In this document: one piece after another, positions 1 through 5,661 of the stretch
How the letters are laid out: every line of letters starts with the position of its first letter
How positions within the stretch are numbered: the stretch's first letter is position 1
Source: Synechococcus sp. UW140
Lineage (GTDB): Bacteria > Cyanobacteriota > Cyanobacteriia > PCC-6307 > Cyanobiaceae
Direction: 5' to 3'
DNA length: 5,661 nt
Assembly (NCBI GenBank): GCA_945878795.1
Contig: CAMDWF010000170.1
Span: 1-5,661, forward strand
Made by a program: the position numbers and the translations under genes
Notes under the pieces: generated by a model
What the model was told of the DNA's origin: nothing
Databases searched by the model: none
What the model saw: only the letters and a program-made list of their open reading frames with translations

Positions 1-242
1 TGGGCTGGGCTCGAGAGCCGTGGACGGCCGTTGCCGCCGCGGCGCCACCAGGGCAGCACCAACTGGGCCAGCCCCAGGGCCAGGGCCGCCAGCAGCAGCA
101 ACACCAAGGGGGCGACGAGCCAGCCCGGCAGCCAATAGCTCAACTGCCAGATCAATTGGTTGAAGCCCTGCAGCACGGCGGCGACCAAGAACAAAGCCAC
201 CAGTCCCAGGCCGATCCCCATCCACAGGCGCATCCTGGGCAT
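1..242 (-). CDS. N-terminal part of a two-pass membrane protein, possibly a cyanobacterial DUF697-type GTPase (cut by window edge)
   Basis: Only the first 80 residues are in the window; the frame stays open to base 1. The ATG at 242-240 overlaps the TGA of the murein synthase gene by one base (TGATG), which suggests translational coupling; an in-frame ATG three codons later is an alternative start. Two hydrophobic segments are visible. Residues 8-23 are Gly/Leu/Val-rich, and residues about 41-63 run from WLPGWLVAPL through a Leu/Ala stretch. They are separated by a short loop with QGFNQLIWQLSYW. A basic segment (WWRRGGNGRPR) follows and probably begins a cytosolic region. From memory, this hairpin (QLSYWLP followed by WLVAPL) resembles the N-terminus of cyanobacterial membrane GTPases with a DUF697/YcjF-like C-terminal part, but no P-loop or other nucleotide-binding motif lies inside the window. 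That this is coding is well supported by its position and hydropathy; the GTPase identity is a guess from family memory. Confidence 0.6.
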   Translation of the reverse strand, partial: MPRMRLWMGIGLGLVALFLVAAVLQGFNQLIWQLSYWLPGWLVAPLVLLLLAALALGLAQLVLPWWRRGGNGRPRLSSPA

Positions 243-2461
243 CAGGGTGAGGCGGCGCGGATGATTTCTCCCCAGAGTCCGGCGGCCAGGGCGCTGGTGG
301 CGCGGGTCGGACGGTTGTCGTCATTACCCATCCAGACCCCCATGACCCAGTGCCGCTCAGGCTGATAGCCCACAAAAAGCAGGTCTCGCCCCTCGTTGGT
401 GGTGCCGGTCTTGCCTCCTGCCCGGCCCCCCACATAGGCCGCCGTACCGGTGCCGTTGCTGACCACTCCCCGGAGCAGTTCCTGCATGGTCGCCGCTGTG
501 CTGGCTGCCATGGCGCGCCTACCGACGTTGGGGGTGTCTCGCCCTCCACGGCAGGGGTATTCCCCGGTCTTGCCGGTGCTGGTGCCATGGCCAGCTTTGC
601 CAGCCATGCCGCTGCCCGACTCCTTGTCGCCGCCATTGCAGCGTTCGGCGTCGGTGAGTTTGCCGATGGTGCTGGGGGCATGCCAGATGCCGTTGTTGGC
701 GACCGCCCCGTAGGCGGCAGTGAGTTCCAGCAGGGTCACCTCACTTTGGCCCAGGGCAAGTCCAGGCACTGGTTCGAGGGGGCTGGTGATGCCCAGGTCG
801 CGCGCTTTCTGGGTGAGGGCGGTGAGGCCCACACGACGGGCCAGGCGCAAGGCTGCCGTGTTGCTGCTGATGGCCAGGGCCTGCCGCATGCTGATCAGGC
901 CACCGCAGCCACTATCAAAAAACTGCCCTTGCCAGCGCAGGGGACCGCAGGCGATGGAATCGCCCGCCCGGGCCCCCTGTTCAATCGCCACGACGTAGGG
1001 AATCAGCTTGAAGGTGCTGCCCGGTTGTCTCTGGGCCATGGTGGCCCGGTTGAACTGGCTCTGGCGGTAGTCACGGCCACCGGCAATCGCCAGGATGCCG
1101 CTGGTGCGGCTGTCGAGCACCACCACCGCGCCCTCGCTAACGCCCAGCCCGGCGCTGGCCAGAAGCTTTTGGCGCAGTAGGCGCTCGACCAGGGTTTGCA
1201 AGGCTGGATCGAGATGGGTGTCGATGAGATAGTTGCCCTCGGCGGCCACGTCGCTGCCCACCAGGTTCGCCAGATCACGGCGCACCTGGTCGCTATAGAA
1301 GGGGGCCACATGGCGTGCGCTTGAGCGGCAGGCGTTGGCCGCCAGTTCTATGGGGGCCCGGCGGGCGCGATGGGCCTGGTCAGAGCTGATGCGGCCCCTG
1401 GATTCCATCTTGGCCAGGACGCCGTTGCGGGCGGCCAGGGCTGCCTGGGGATAAAGGCAGGGGTCGTAGCCATTAGGGGAGGGCAGCAGCCCCACCAGCA
1501 GGGCTGCCTGCTCCAGGCTGAGGCGACTGGCCGGACGATCGAAGTAGCGACGGGCAGCATCTTCGAAGCCCCAGCCCACCCCCAAGTACACCCGGTTCAG
1601 GTAGTTGAGCAGCAGTTCGGCCTTACTGAAGCGGGCTTCCAGTTGCAGCGCCACCAACAGCTCGCGCCATTTGCGGGCGAGGGTTTCCCCCTGGCCCACC
1701 TGGTCGGGGTAGAGGCTGCGGGCTAACTGTTGCGTCAGGGTACTGCCGCCTTCCAAGACGCGGCCCCCGATCAAGTTGGTCAGCAGGGCCCGTCCCGTTC
1801 CGATTGGATCGACCCCTGGATGCCACCAAAAACGACTGTCCTCACTCGCAAGGAGGGCCTGGATCAGCACCGGTGCGAATTGTCCCAGGGAGTGGAGCTC
1901 GCGATGGTGATGGTCCTCCGCTGAGGCGATCGGGCGGTTTTCCCGGTCGTAGAGCACGAGGGGACCCCGCACCGGGGCCAGGCTGCCCCGAATCGGCACC
2001 TGCAGGGTTGACAGCGTCATTAGCAGCAGCCCAGCCAGGGCACTGCCCGCCAGGCTGGCCGCCGCCAACCGTCGCCAACGGTCCTGGCCGGGCCAACGGG
2101 GGGTCTCAAAGGTGAGTTCCGGCATGCCCCCTTCCTGGTTCGGTCCAAAGCGCACGCCGTCGCCATCGCGCAGCACCAGCTGCTGCACCCTGCGGCCTTG
2201 CCACCACAAGCCATTGGTGGAGTCGCAGTCGCTCAGGAGCCAGTCCCGACCCCGTAGTTCCAGCAGGGCATGGCGGCGGCTGACGGCGGCATGGTCGATC
2301 ACCACATCGGAGCCTGTCTCCCTGCCGATGCGGTAGCAACTGCCATGGAGAGGGACCGATCTGGGTTCGGCGCCAGGGACATGCAGCAGCAGCTGGGCCT
2401 CGCCGGGGGAGTGGCGTGTCCGGAAGCTGGGGCGAATGCGTTCAGGGGTTGCTGGAACCAC
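242..2461 (-). CDS. Bifunctional class A penicillin-binding protein (transglycosylase/transpeptidase) with N-terminal FHA domain
   Basis: This murein synthase polymerises lipid II into glycan strands and cross-links the peptides on the outer face of the inner membrane. The preferred GTG start gives 739 residues. Residues about 24-106 form a cytosolic FHA domain with the phosphothreonine-binding residues in place: G46-R47, S61-x-x-H64 and S81-T82-N83-G84. Residues about 132-153 are a single membrane anchor. The GT51 domain follows, with EDSRFWWHPG (catalytic E207), GGSTLTQQLAR (238-248), RKWRELL (263-269) and NRVYLG (289-294). The transpeptidase domain has S482-T-F-K485, S532-S-N534 and K684-T-G686, so both activities look intact. 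A Gly-rich insert at about 609-648 carries a second, decoy KTG. The frame is open back to 2611, but that extension lies inside lspA and looks like out-of-frame translation. GTG 2461 is the last usable start before the FHA domain and overlaps lspA by 20 bases; no clear ribosome binding site is visible, and TTG at 2482 is possible. It lies third in the bioY-lspA chain. Confidence 0.95.
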   Translation of the reverse strand: MVPATPERIRPSFRTRHSPGEAQLLLHVPGAEPRSVPLHGSCYRIGRETGSDVVIDHAAVSRRHALLELRGRDWLLSDCDSTNGLWWQGRRVQQLVLRDGDGVRFGPNQEGGMPELTFETPRWPGQDRWRRLAAASLAGSALAGLLLMTLSTLQVPIRGSLAPVRGPLVLYDRENRPIASAEDHHHRELHSLGQFAPVLIQALLASEDSRFWWHPGVDPIGTGRALLTNLIGGRVLEGGSTLTQQLARSLYPDQVGQGETLARKWRELLVALQLEARFSKAELLLNYLNRVYLGVGWGFEDAARRYFDRPASRLSLEQAALLVGLLPSPNGYDPCLYPQAALAARNGVLAKMESRGRISSDQAHRARRAPIELAANACRSSARHVAPFYSDQVRRDLANLVGSDVAAEGNYLIDTHLDPALQTLVERLLRQKLLASAGLGVSEGAVVVLDSRTSGILAIAGGRDYRQSQFNRATMAQRQPGSTFKLIPYVVAIEQGARAGDSIACGPLRWQGQFFDSGCGGLISMRQALAISSNTAALRLARRVGLTALTQKARDLGITSPLEPVPGLALGQSEVTLLELTAAYGAVANNGIWHAPSTIGKLTDAERCNGGDKESGSGMAGKAGHGTSTGKTGEYPCRGGRDTPNVGRRAMAASTAATMQELLRGVVSNGTGTAAYVGGRAGGKTGTTNEGRDLLFVGYQPERHWVMGVWMGNDDNRPTRATSALAAGLWGEIIRAASP

Positions 2462-2960
2462 GGGAGCGGCGCTGGGGCGCAAGCAGATGAATGGCGAAGC
2501 AGGCCACGGCCAAATTGATGGCGATGTCAGCGATGTTAAAAATCGGAAATGAAATGGGCATGAATTCCAGGAAGTCGACCACCGCCCCCAGCCGCCATCT
2601 GTCCAAACCATTGCCTGCCGCTCCCCCGAGCAGGAAGCCGAAGGCCAAGGCCTGCCAGCGGTCGGTCGGAGGCTCCCGCAGGATCCAAAGCAGCAGCCCC
2701 AGGCTCACCAACAGGCTGATCCAGCCCAGCAGTTGGGGATGGCTGCTGAGCAGGCTCCAGGCGGCGCCGGTATTGCTGACCCGGCGCAGCTGGAGCAGTC
2801 CTGGCAGGAACGGGTGTACTTCGCCTGCAGGCAGGCGGCTGAGGGCCCAAGCCTTGCTGAATTGATCAAAAAGGAGCAACAAGGTGGCCAGAAGCAAGGC
2901 CAGCAGCTTGCGGCGTTTGGGTCCCGGACCTTGGCCTGGGGAGGCGGTGCTGGAGTTCAC
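2442..2960 (-). CDS. lspA: Lipoprotein signal peptidase (signal peptidase II)
   Basis: LspA is an inner-membrane aspartyl protease that cleaves the signal peptide of diacylglyceryl-modified prolipoproteins ahead of the lipobox cysteine. With a GTG start at 2960 the protein has 172 residues, normal for the family. Four hydrophobic segments are visible: about 19-31, 77-94, 104-116 and 140-160. The family motifs occur in order: FDQFSKAW (31-38), SNTGAAWS (62-69, where many homologues have Phe in place of Trp), GGAAGNGLDR (112-121), VVDF with catalytic Asp129, and FNIAD with catalytic Asp145. The start is chosen because GTG overlaps the bioY stop as GTGA. A longer frame from an upstream start at 3017 would overlap bioY by about 60 bases and adds nothing family-like before the basic KRRK segment ahead of the first helix. 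The 3' end overlaps the murein synthase gene by about 20 bases. Co-expression with it is inferred from packing and fits a cell-envelope operon. Confidence 0.96.
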   Translation of the reverse strand: MNSSTASPGQGPGPKRRKLLALLLATLLLLFDQFSKAWALSRLPAGEVHPFLPGLLQLRRVSNTGAAWSLLSSHPQLLGWISLLVSLGLLLWILREPPTDRWQALAFGFLLGGAAGNGLDRWRLGAVVDFLEFMPISFPIFNIADIAINLAVACFAIHLLAPQRRSRGSSNP

Positions 2961-3547
2961 GATTCGATCAACAGCAGATGGCGCAAGGGCCAAGCCAGCA
3001 CTCCAGCCCCACAGCAAAGCAGGAGCTGGGGGAACAGCGCCATCGCATAGCCGCTGAGCAGGGGGATGGTATTTGCCCCCCAGCGGCCCACCAGGGCCCC
3101 CAGCAGCAGATTGGCTATTCCGCAGAACTGCAGGACCAGCAAGCCGATGGCTGCCGCGCCCGCCAAGGCCAGGGGATCATTCATGCCGTTCAGGCGCGCT
3201 AGTTTGCCGGTGATCCAGGCCGCTGGTAGAAAGCCGGCCAGGTAGCCGAAGCCCGGATCAAGTAGGTAACCAAGGCCCCCGCCACCGTGAAAAACCGGCA
3301 GTTGGAACAGGCCGACGCTGAGGTAAGCGGCCGCCGCCAATAAGCCCGCCCGATGGCCCCCCACCAGGGCCGTGAGCAACAGCGCTGGCACCTGCAGGGT
3401 CACCCCTAGGGGCCGCAGTCCCAGCGTGCCTTGGTCGGCGAAGGGGAAGGCGGCAGGAATCAGGCCACCGGCCACGATCAGCAGGAGACCAGCAATCGCA
3501 CCGCTCCAGGTGGCTAGGGCCCGCAACATCGCATCACCGGAGTGCAT
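2957..3547 (-). CDS. bioY: Biotin transporter substrate-binding (S) component BioY
   Basis: BioY is the membrane S component that binds biotin. It works alone or with an energy-coupling-factor module (EcfT plus two ATPases), none of which is in this window. The 196-residue product is almost entirely hydrophobic, with about six membrane segments. Family features are TLQVPALLLTALVGG (50-64), then AYLSVGLFQLPVFHGGGGLG (74-93, the Y...G..(G/Q)LPVF..GGG.G signature) and DPGFGYLAGF (97-106), matching the usual PTGGYLxGF with Thr-Gly replaced by Gly-Phe. The ATG at 3547 is preceded by GCAGGATGGG, a weak Shine-Dalgarno match at short spacing. A second in-frame ATG at 3529 (MLRAL) is an equally plausible start, because the first six residues are not family-like. 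It is the first gene of the minus-strand chain, its stop overlaps the lspA start (GTGA), and it is divergent from sipA across 59 bases. No biotin-repressor-like operator was recognised. Confidence 0.93.
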   Translation of the reverse strand: MHSGDAMLRALATWSGAIAGLLLIVAGGLIPAAFPFADQGTLGLRPLGVTLQVPALLLTALVGGHRAGLLAAAAYLSVGLFQLPVFHGGGGLGYLLDPGFGYLAGFLPAAWITGKLARLNGMNDPLALAGAAAIGLLVLQFCGIANLLLGALVGRWGANTIPLLSGYAMALFPQLLLCCGAGVLAWPLRHLLLIES

Positions 3548-3606
3548 CCCATCCTGCAGCAGCTAGGTTCGCCTGAAAAGGGCGTGAACCCGCGCCCCCT
3601 GCTGCC
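3548..3606. promoter_or_regulatory. Divergent bioY/sipA intergenic region with a central imperfect dyad
   Basis: These 59 bases are the only sizeable non-coding gap and must contain the start signals for bioY (leftward) and sipA (rightward) unless promoters lie inside the genes. An imperfect inverted repeat spans 3566-3590: GGTTC-GCC, a seven-base spacer TGAAAAG, then GGC-GT-GAACC. It pairs as 5 + 3 bases with a two-base bulge, and its centre (about 3578) matches the centre of the gap. A weaker wider pair, GCAGCAG (3556-3562) and CTGCTGC (3599-3605), flanks it. TAGGTT at 3564-3569 fits TANNNT as a weak -10 for sipA, with no convincing -35. No HLR1-type RpaB site was seen. Promoter function is inferred from gene layout alone. 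Confidence 0.4.
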
Positions 3607-3915
3607 ATGCCCGGCTCTTCGCCAATTATCTCCGGTTCCCCGGGCCCAGCCCCCGCCGCCGAGCCCGGCGAGGTCCCGTCACTTGCCCCTGAGATGGAAC
3701 TGGAGGTTGGTACTGCCGTGCGTTTGATCGGCTTGCCGCCCTATCTCAAGACTGCAGATCCGATGCCCATGTTGCGGCCCTCGGATCTGGTGGACAGCGA
3801 GGAGATCGGCCAGGTGGTCGAAGTGCGCGCCCTCGGCCAGTTCGCGGTGCGGTTCCGCCGCGGGGCGTTTCTGTTGAGCCGGGCGGATCTCAGTCCTGTG
3901 GAGACCCCTGACTAA
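3607..3915 (+). CDS. sipA: SipA/DUF3148 protein, NblS (Hik33)-interacting regulator
   Basis: SipA is a small cyanobacterial SH3-like protein that binds the ATP-binding region of the essential histidine kinase NblS (Hik33), which controls high-light, nutrient-stress and photosynthesis gene responses; the Synechocystis homologue is Ssl3451. The 102-residue product has the diagnostic block GLPPYLKTADPMPMLRPSDL (residues 42-61), followed by EIGQVVEVRALGQFAVRFRRGAFLL (66-90), which fits the small beta-barrel of the family. Residues 1-29 are Pro/Ser/Ala-rich, likely disordered and not part of the domain. The usual family length is about 80 residues, so the real start may be the ATG at 3694 (Met30), leaving 73 residues; neither ATG has a Shine-Dalgarno sequence. 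The gene is a single plus-strand island between two minus-strand units, divergent from bioY and overlapping the 3' end of the M16 gene by 26 bases. The identity rests on the PPYLKTADPMPMLRP motif, which I recognise with high confidence. Confidence 0.9.
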   Translation: MPGSSPIISGSPGPAPAAEPGEVPSLAPEMELEVGTAVRLIGLPPYLKTADPMPMLRPSDLVDSEEIGQVVEVRALGQFAVRFRRGAFLLSRADLSPVETPD

Positions 3916-5188
3916 GGGGGTGTTCACCCCAAAGCGCTGCGGCCGGGTCGAGGGCTTCGGCAGGGCCCACCAGGCTGAGGCTGGGATGGCGCAGCCAACG
4001 GCCTGCGACTTGTCGGAGATCGTCTGGGGTGAGACGAGAAGCCTGCTCCAAGGTACGTTCCACGTGATTTTCGGCAAGTCCGTGGCTGAGGACCAAGGAG
4101 AGACGTTCGGCGATCTGGGAGCAGGTCTGACGTCCCATGGCATCTTGGCCGCGGAACTTGGCCTGGGCCAGCTCCATTTCCGCTGGGCTGAGGGGCTGCT
4201 CCAGCAGGCGGGTCCACTCGTCCAACAGGCACTGGCTGGCTTCTTCGGCCCGATCCGCCGAACTGGATAGATGCATCACAAAGGGCGCAGCACCGGATCG
4301 GGCCGGCATGTGCACTCCTACGTCGTAGGCCAGGCCCCGCTCCTCCCGCATCACCTGGAACAGGCGGGCCGACATGCCCGCACCCAGATGGGTCTGCAGC
4401 AGCCGCAAGGCTGGGCCGTCGGGATGGCCCAGGGGCAGGGTGGAGGTGCCCAACATCAACACCAATTGCTCGGTGTCCTGCTCCTGGAGCCTAATGCTGC
4501 CGCAGATGGCCCCATGGGGTTGGCTTCTGCCTGCCTGAGAGGGCGGCAGGGCCGTCGTCCAGGGGCAGTGGGTCAAAGGGATCTCCAGCAGCGTCTGGAG
4601 ATTGGGCGGAACGGTTCCGCAAAGAACCAGCACGGCCCCCTGGGCCCCCAGTCCGGTGACGAGGGACTGCAGATCTGGGCCCTTCAGGGCAGCCAGTTCG
4701 TCTTCCACCCCCAAGGGGTCATGGCCGTAGGGCCCATCGCCGTAAAGCAGGGTGCGCAGACCGTCATGGGCCAGTTGGAAGGGGTCTTCCCGCTGGCGCC
4801 GCAGGGTTTGCATGTTGAGTTGGCGCTCTAATGCGACCTGGTCGGCGTCCAATCGGGGACGCCGCACCATCTCCAGGAGCAGGGGCAGTAGGAAGTCGGC
4901 GTCCTCGGCGGCGCAGTGCAAGCCCACCATCAAGGCGTCCTCACTGGCCTCAGCCCGCAGGGAGGCTCCACGTCCCTCGACGCAATCGGCCAGGGCCTCG
5001 GCATCCAGGGAGCCGCAACCCCGGGTCATTAGTCCGGCCAGTAGCTGGTGGGCACCCCGCTGGTGCTGGGGATCGGCGCTGCTGCCGCCTCGCAGGACCA
5101 GCCTTGCCGCCAGCAGGGCCGGGCCGGGCCGTTCCTGGACCACAACGGGTAGTCCGCCGCTGAGGGTGAAACGTTGCTGGATCGTCAT
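3890..5188 (-). CDS. M16-family peptidase-like protein lacking the zinc-binding motif (probable non-catalytic subunit)
   Basis: The 432-residue protein has the two-domain layout of bacterial M16B proteins (processing-peptidase type). The N-terminal half begins with LSGGLPVVVQERPG (9-22), then a helix-strand unit and RRPRLDADQVALERQL (109-124). The C-terminal half starts near 240 and contains THLGAGMSARLFQVMREERG (266-285). Where active members have HxxEH (as in GLAHFLEHM), this one reads GAHQLLAGLM (45-54), and Gln, Ala and Gly replace His, Glu and His in the ungapped alignment. The distal glutamate region (LERQLNMQT) also lacks the usual VLxE pattern, so zinc proteolysis is not expected. The substrate-binding pair is kept as R281 and Y288, with the seven-residue spacing known from the family. 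ATG 5188 overlaps the stop of the upstream M16 gene as ATGA, and GAGG lies about ten bases upstream. No signal peptide is visible. It probably pairs with the upstream gene product, as in known M16 heterodimers; the substrate is unknown. Confidence 0.92.
   Translation of the reverse strand: MTIQQRFTLSGGLPVVVQERPGPALLAARLVLRGGSSADPQHQRGAHQLLAGLMTRGCGSLDAEALADCVEGRGASLRAEASEDALMVGLHCAAEDADFLLPLLLEMVRRPRLDADQVALERQLNMQTLRRQREDPFQLAHDGLRTLLYGDGPYGHDPLGVEDELAALKGPDLQSLVTGLGAQGAVLVLCGTVPPNLQTLLEIPLTHCPWTTALPPSQAGRSQPHGAICGSIRLQEQDTEQLVLMLGTSTLPLGHPDGPALRLLQTHLGAGMSARLFQVMREERGLAYDVGVHMPARSGAAPFVMHLSSSADRAEEASQCLLDEWTRLLEQPLSPAEMELAQAKFRGQDAMGRQTCSQIAERLSLVLSHGLAENHVERTLEQASRLTPDDLRQVAGRWLRHPSLSLVGPAEALDPAAALWGEHPLSQGSPQD
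3905..3930. other. Overlapping inverted repeats at the sipA/M16 convergent end (possible weak terminator or mRNA structure)
   Basis: Two short hairpins share one G-run: CCCCT-gacta-AGGGG (3905-3919), whose loop contains the sipA stop codon, and GGGGTG-TT-CACCCC (3917-3930). Because the G-run at 3916-3920 is used by both, they compete. No T-tract follows on either strand, so a classical intrinsic terminator is not supported. The element sits in the 26-base convergent overlap and just beyond it, inside the M16 reading frame. It could stabilise or end either transcript, or be incidental in GC-rich coding DNA. Confidence 0.3.
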
Positions 5189-5661
5189 GCCGGCACCGCC
5201 TCAAGGACTGCGGCCAGGGCCGGATCAAAGCCGCTGAGGACCTCGTGCTGCAGGGTTTCGGGGGTCCAGCGCTTCAGCATCTCCAGGGGGCTGGCGAGGC
5301 GGTTGTCCCGCTGCCAGAGCTGATTGCTACCGATCAAGCCGGCCACTCCTGCCGACGATTCAAGGCCGAAGCGATAACTGTTGGCCACCAGCCGCTGGGC
5401 CCGTTCCCATTCCTCCCTACCGATCGGTGCTGCCATCACCTCCTGCCAGACCTCCGTGATCCCTTGTCGCACCGCCTCCAGATCCTCCGGTTCGCAGACC
5501 GCCTCCAGCAGGGCCAGGCTGCCGCCCTGCATGGCGTGGAGGTCGAGATCGATGCTTTCCACCAGTTGCAGGTCCTCCCGCAGGCGGTCGACAAGCCTGC
5601 TGCGGCGGCCTTCTGACAAGACCGTCGTCGCCAAGTCGCTGCCAAGCAAGGCTTCCAGATT
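5185..5661 (-). CDS. C-terminal part of an M16-family metallopeptidase, probable catalytic partner (5' end outside window)
   Basis: The last 158 residues are visible and the frame is open to the right edge, so the start and the HxxEH region are missing. The fragment matches the M16 C-terminal domain. TVLSEGRRSRLVDRLREDLQ corresponds to the G-x-S-x-R-L-x-x-x-L-R-E block, followed by a beta strand (VESIDLDLHAM) and the acidic helical region EPEDLEAVRQGITEVWQEVM, REEWERAQRLVANSYRFGLE and RWTPETLQHEV that is usual before the C-terminus. At the position seven residues after the conserved Arg, where the downstream gene has Tyr, this protein has Glu (LREDLQLVE). The Arg/Tyr pair is thus lost here and kept in its neighbour. 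It ends in a four-base ATGA overlap with that gene, so the two are probably translated as a coupled pair. Its catalytic role is inferred from the neighbour's missing zinc site and cannot be confirmed inside this window. Confidence 0.87.
   Translation of the reverse strand, partial: NLEALLGSDLATTVLSEGRRSRLVDRLREDLQLVESIDLDLHAMQGGSLALLEAVCEPEDLEAVRQGITEVWQEVMAAPIGREEWERAQRLVANSYRFGLESSAGVAGLIGSNQLWQRDNRLASPLEMLKRWTPETLQHEVLSGFDPALAAVLEAVPA

Noticed and set aside
350..1180. Long plus-strand open frame (276 codons) opposite the PBP transpeptidase domain
   Set aside because: It lies fully antisense to a well-supported conserved gene, its product has no recognisable family motif, and long antisense frames are expected in GC-rich DNA.
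2462..2611. ATG-initiated 50-residue extension of the PBP gene
   Set aside because: It falls inside the conserved catalytic end of lspA in another frame, is Trp/Pro/Ser-rich without family resemblance, and the FHA domain is complete from GTG 2461.
2961..3017. Upstream start for lspA giving 191 residues
   Set aside because: The added residues lie within the bioY 3' end and look out-of-frame; the GTGA overlap at 2960 gives a normal family length.
3566..3590. GGTTCGCC resembling a tRNA T-arm
   Set aside because: Only 59 bases are available between the genes and no acceptor, D or anticodon stems can be formed.
3548..3606. A biotin-repressor or RpaB (HLR1) operator in the divergent gap
   Set aside because: Neither the direct-repeat pattern of HLR1 nor a TTGTxAACC-type biotin operator is present; the dyad found has a different sequence.
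4271..4831. Plus-strand open frame (186 codons) opposite the M16 gene
   Set aside because: The product is Gln/Gly-rich with no domain features, and the minus-strand frame shows clear M16 structure with a normal start and stop.
1..5661. CRISPR array, insertion sequence, integrase, toxin-antitoxin or other mobile-defence content
   Set aside because: No spaced repeats, transposase motifs or terminal repeats were seen; the window is filled by housekeeping-type genes on tightly packed strands.

Overview
The window looks like a GC-rich picocyanobacterial chromosome (Synechococcus/Cyanobium type). The best pointer is a SipA/DUF3148 gene, a family I know only from cyanobacteria. A class A penicillin-binding protein fused to an N-terminal FHA domain, and dense gene packing with almost no Shine-Dalgarno sequences, agree with this. 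The genus assignment is inference. No mobile element, CRISPR array, tRNA or rRNA was seen, and no gene-free stretch is longer than about 60 bases.

There are seven coding regions in three blocks. On the right (3890-5661, minus strand) is a pair of M16-family protease genes joined by an ATGA overlap. The upstream one is cut by the window edge. The downstream one is complete but has lost all the zinc-ligand residues and kept the Arg/Tyr pair of the M16 C-terminal half, so the two probably form a heterodimer. In the middle (3607-3915, plus strand) is sipA, encoding a small partner of the NblS/Hik33 light- and stress-sensing histidine kinase. It is convergent with, and overlaps, the M16 pair, and it is divergent from bioY. 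On the left (1-3547, minus strand) is a tightly overlapping chain: bioY (biotin-binding S component), lspA (lipoprotein signal peptidase), an FHA-PBP1 murein synthase, and the start of a membrane protein that may be a DUF697-type GTPase.

The left chain reads as one operon, since every junction overlaps (GTGA, about 20 bases, TGATG). Three of its genes act at the cell envelope and bioY is the promoter-proximal member. The only sizeable non-coding gap, 59 bases between bioY and sipA, must hold both promoters and has an imperfect dyad at its exact centre.

No wholly new system is evident. The items most worth a second look are the pseudo-protease M16 subunit, the FHA domain on a murein synthase, a decoy KTG motif in a glycine-rich insert of that synthase, the central dyad in the divergent gap, and alternative hairpins at the sipA/M16 convergent end.
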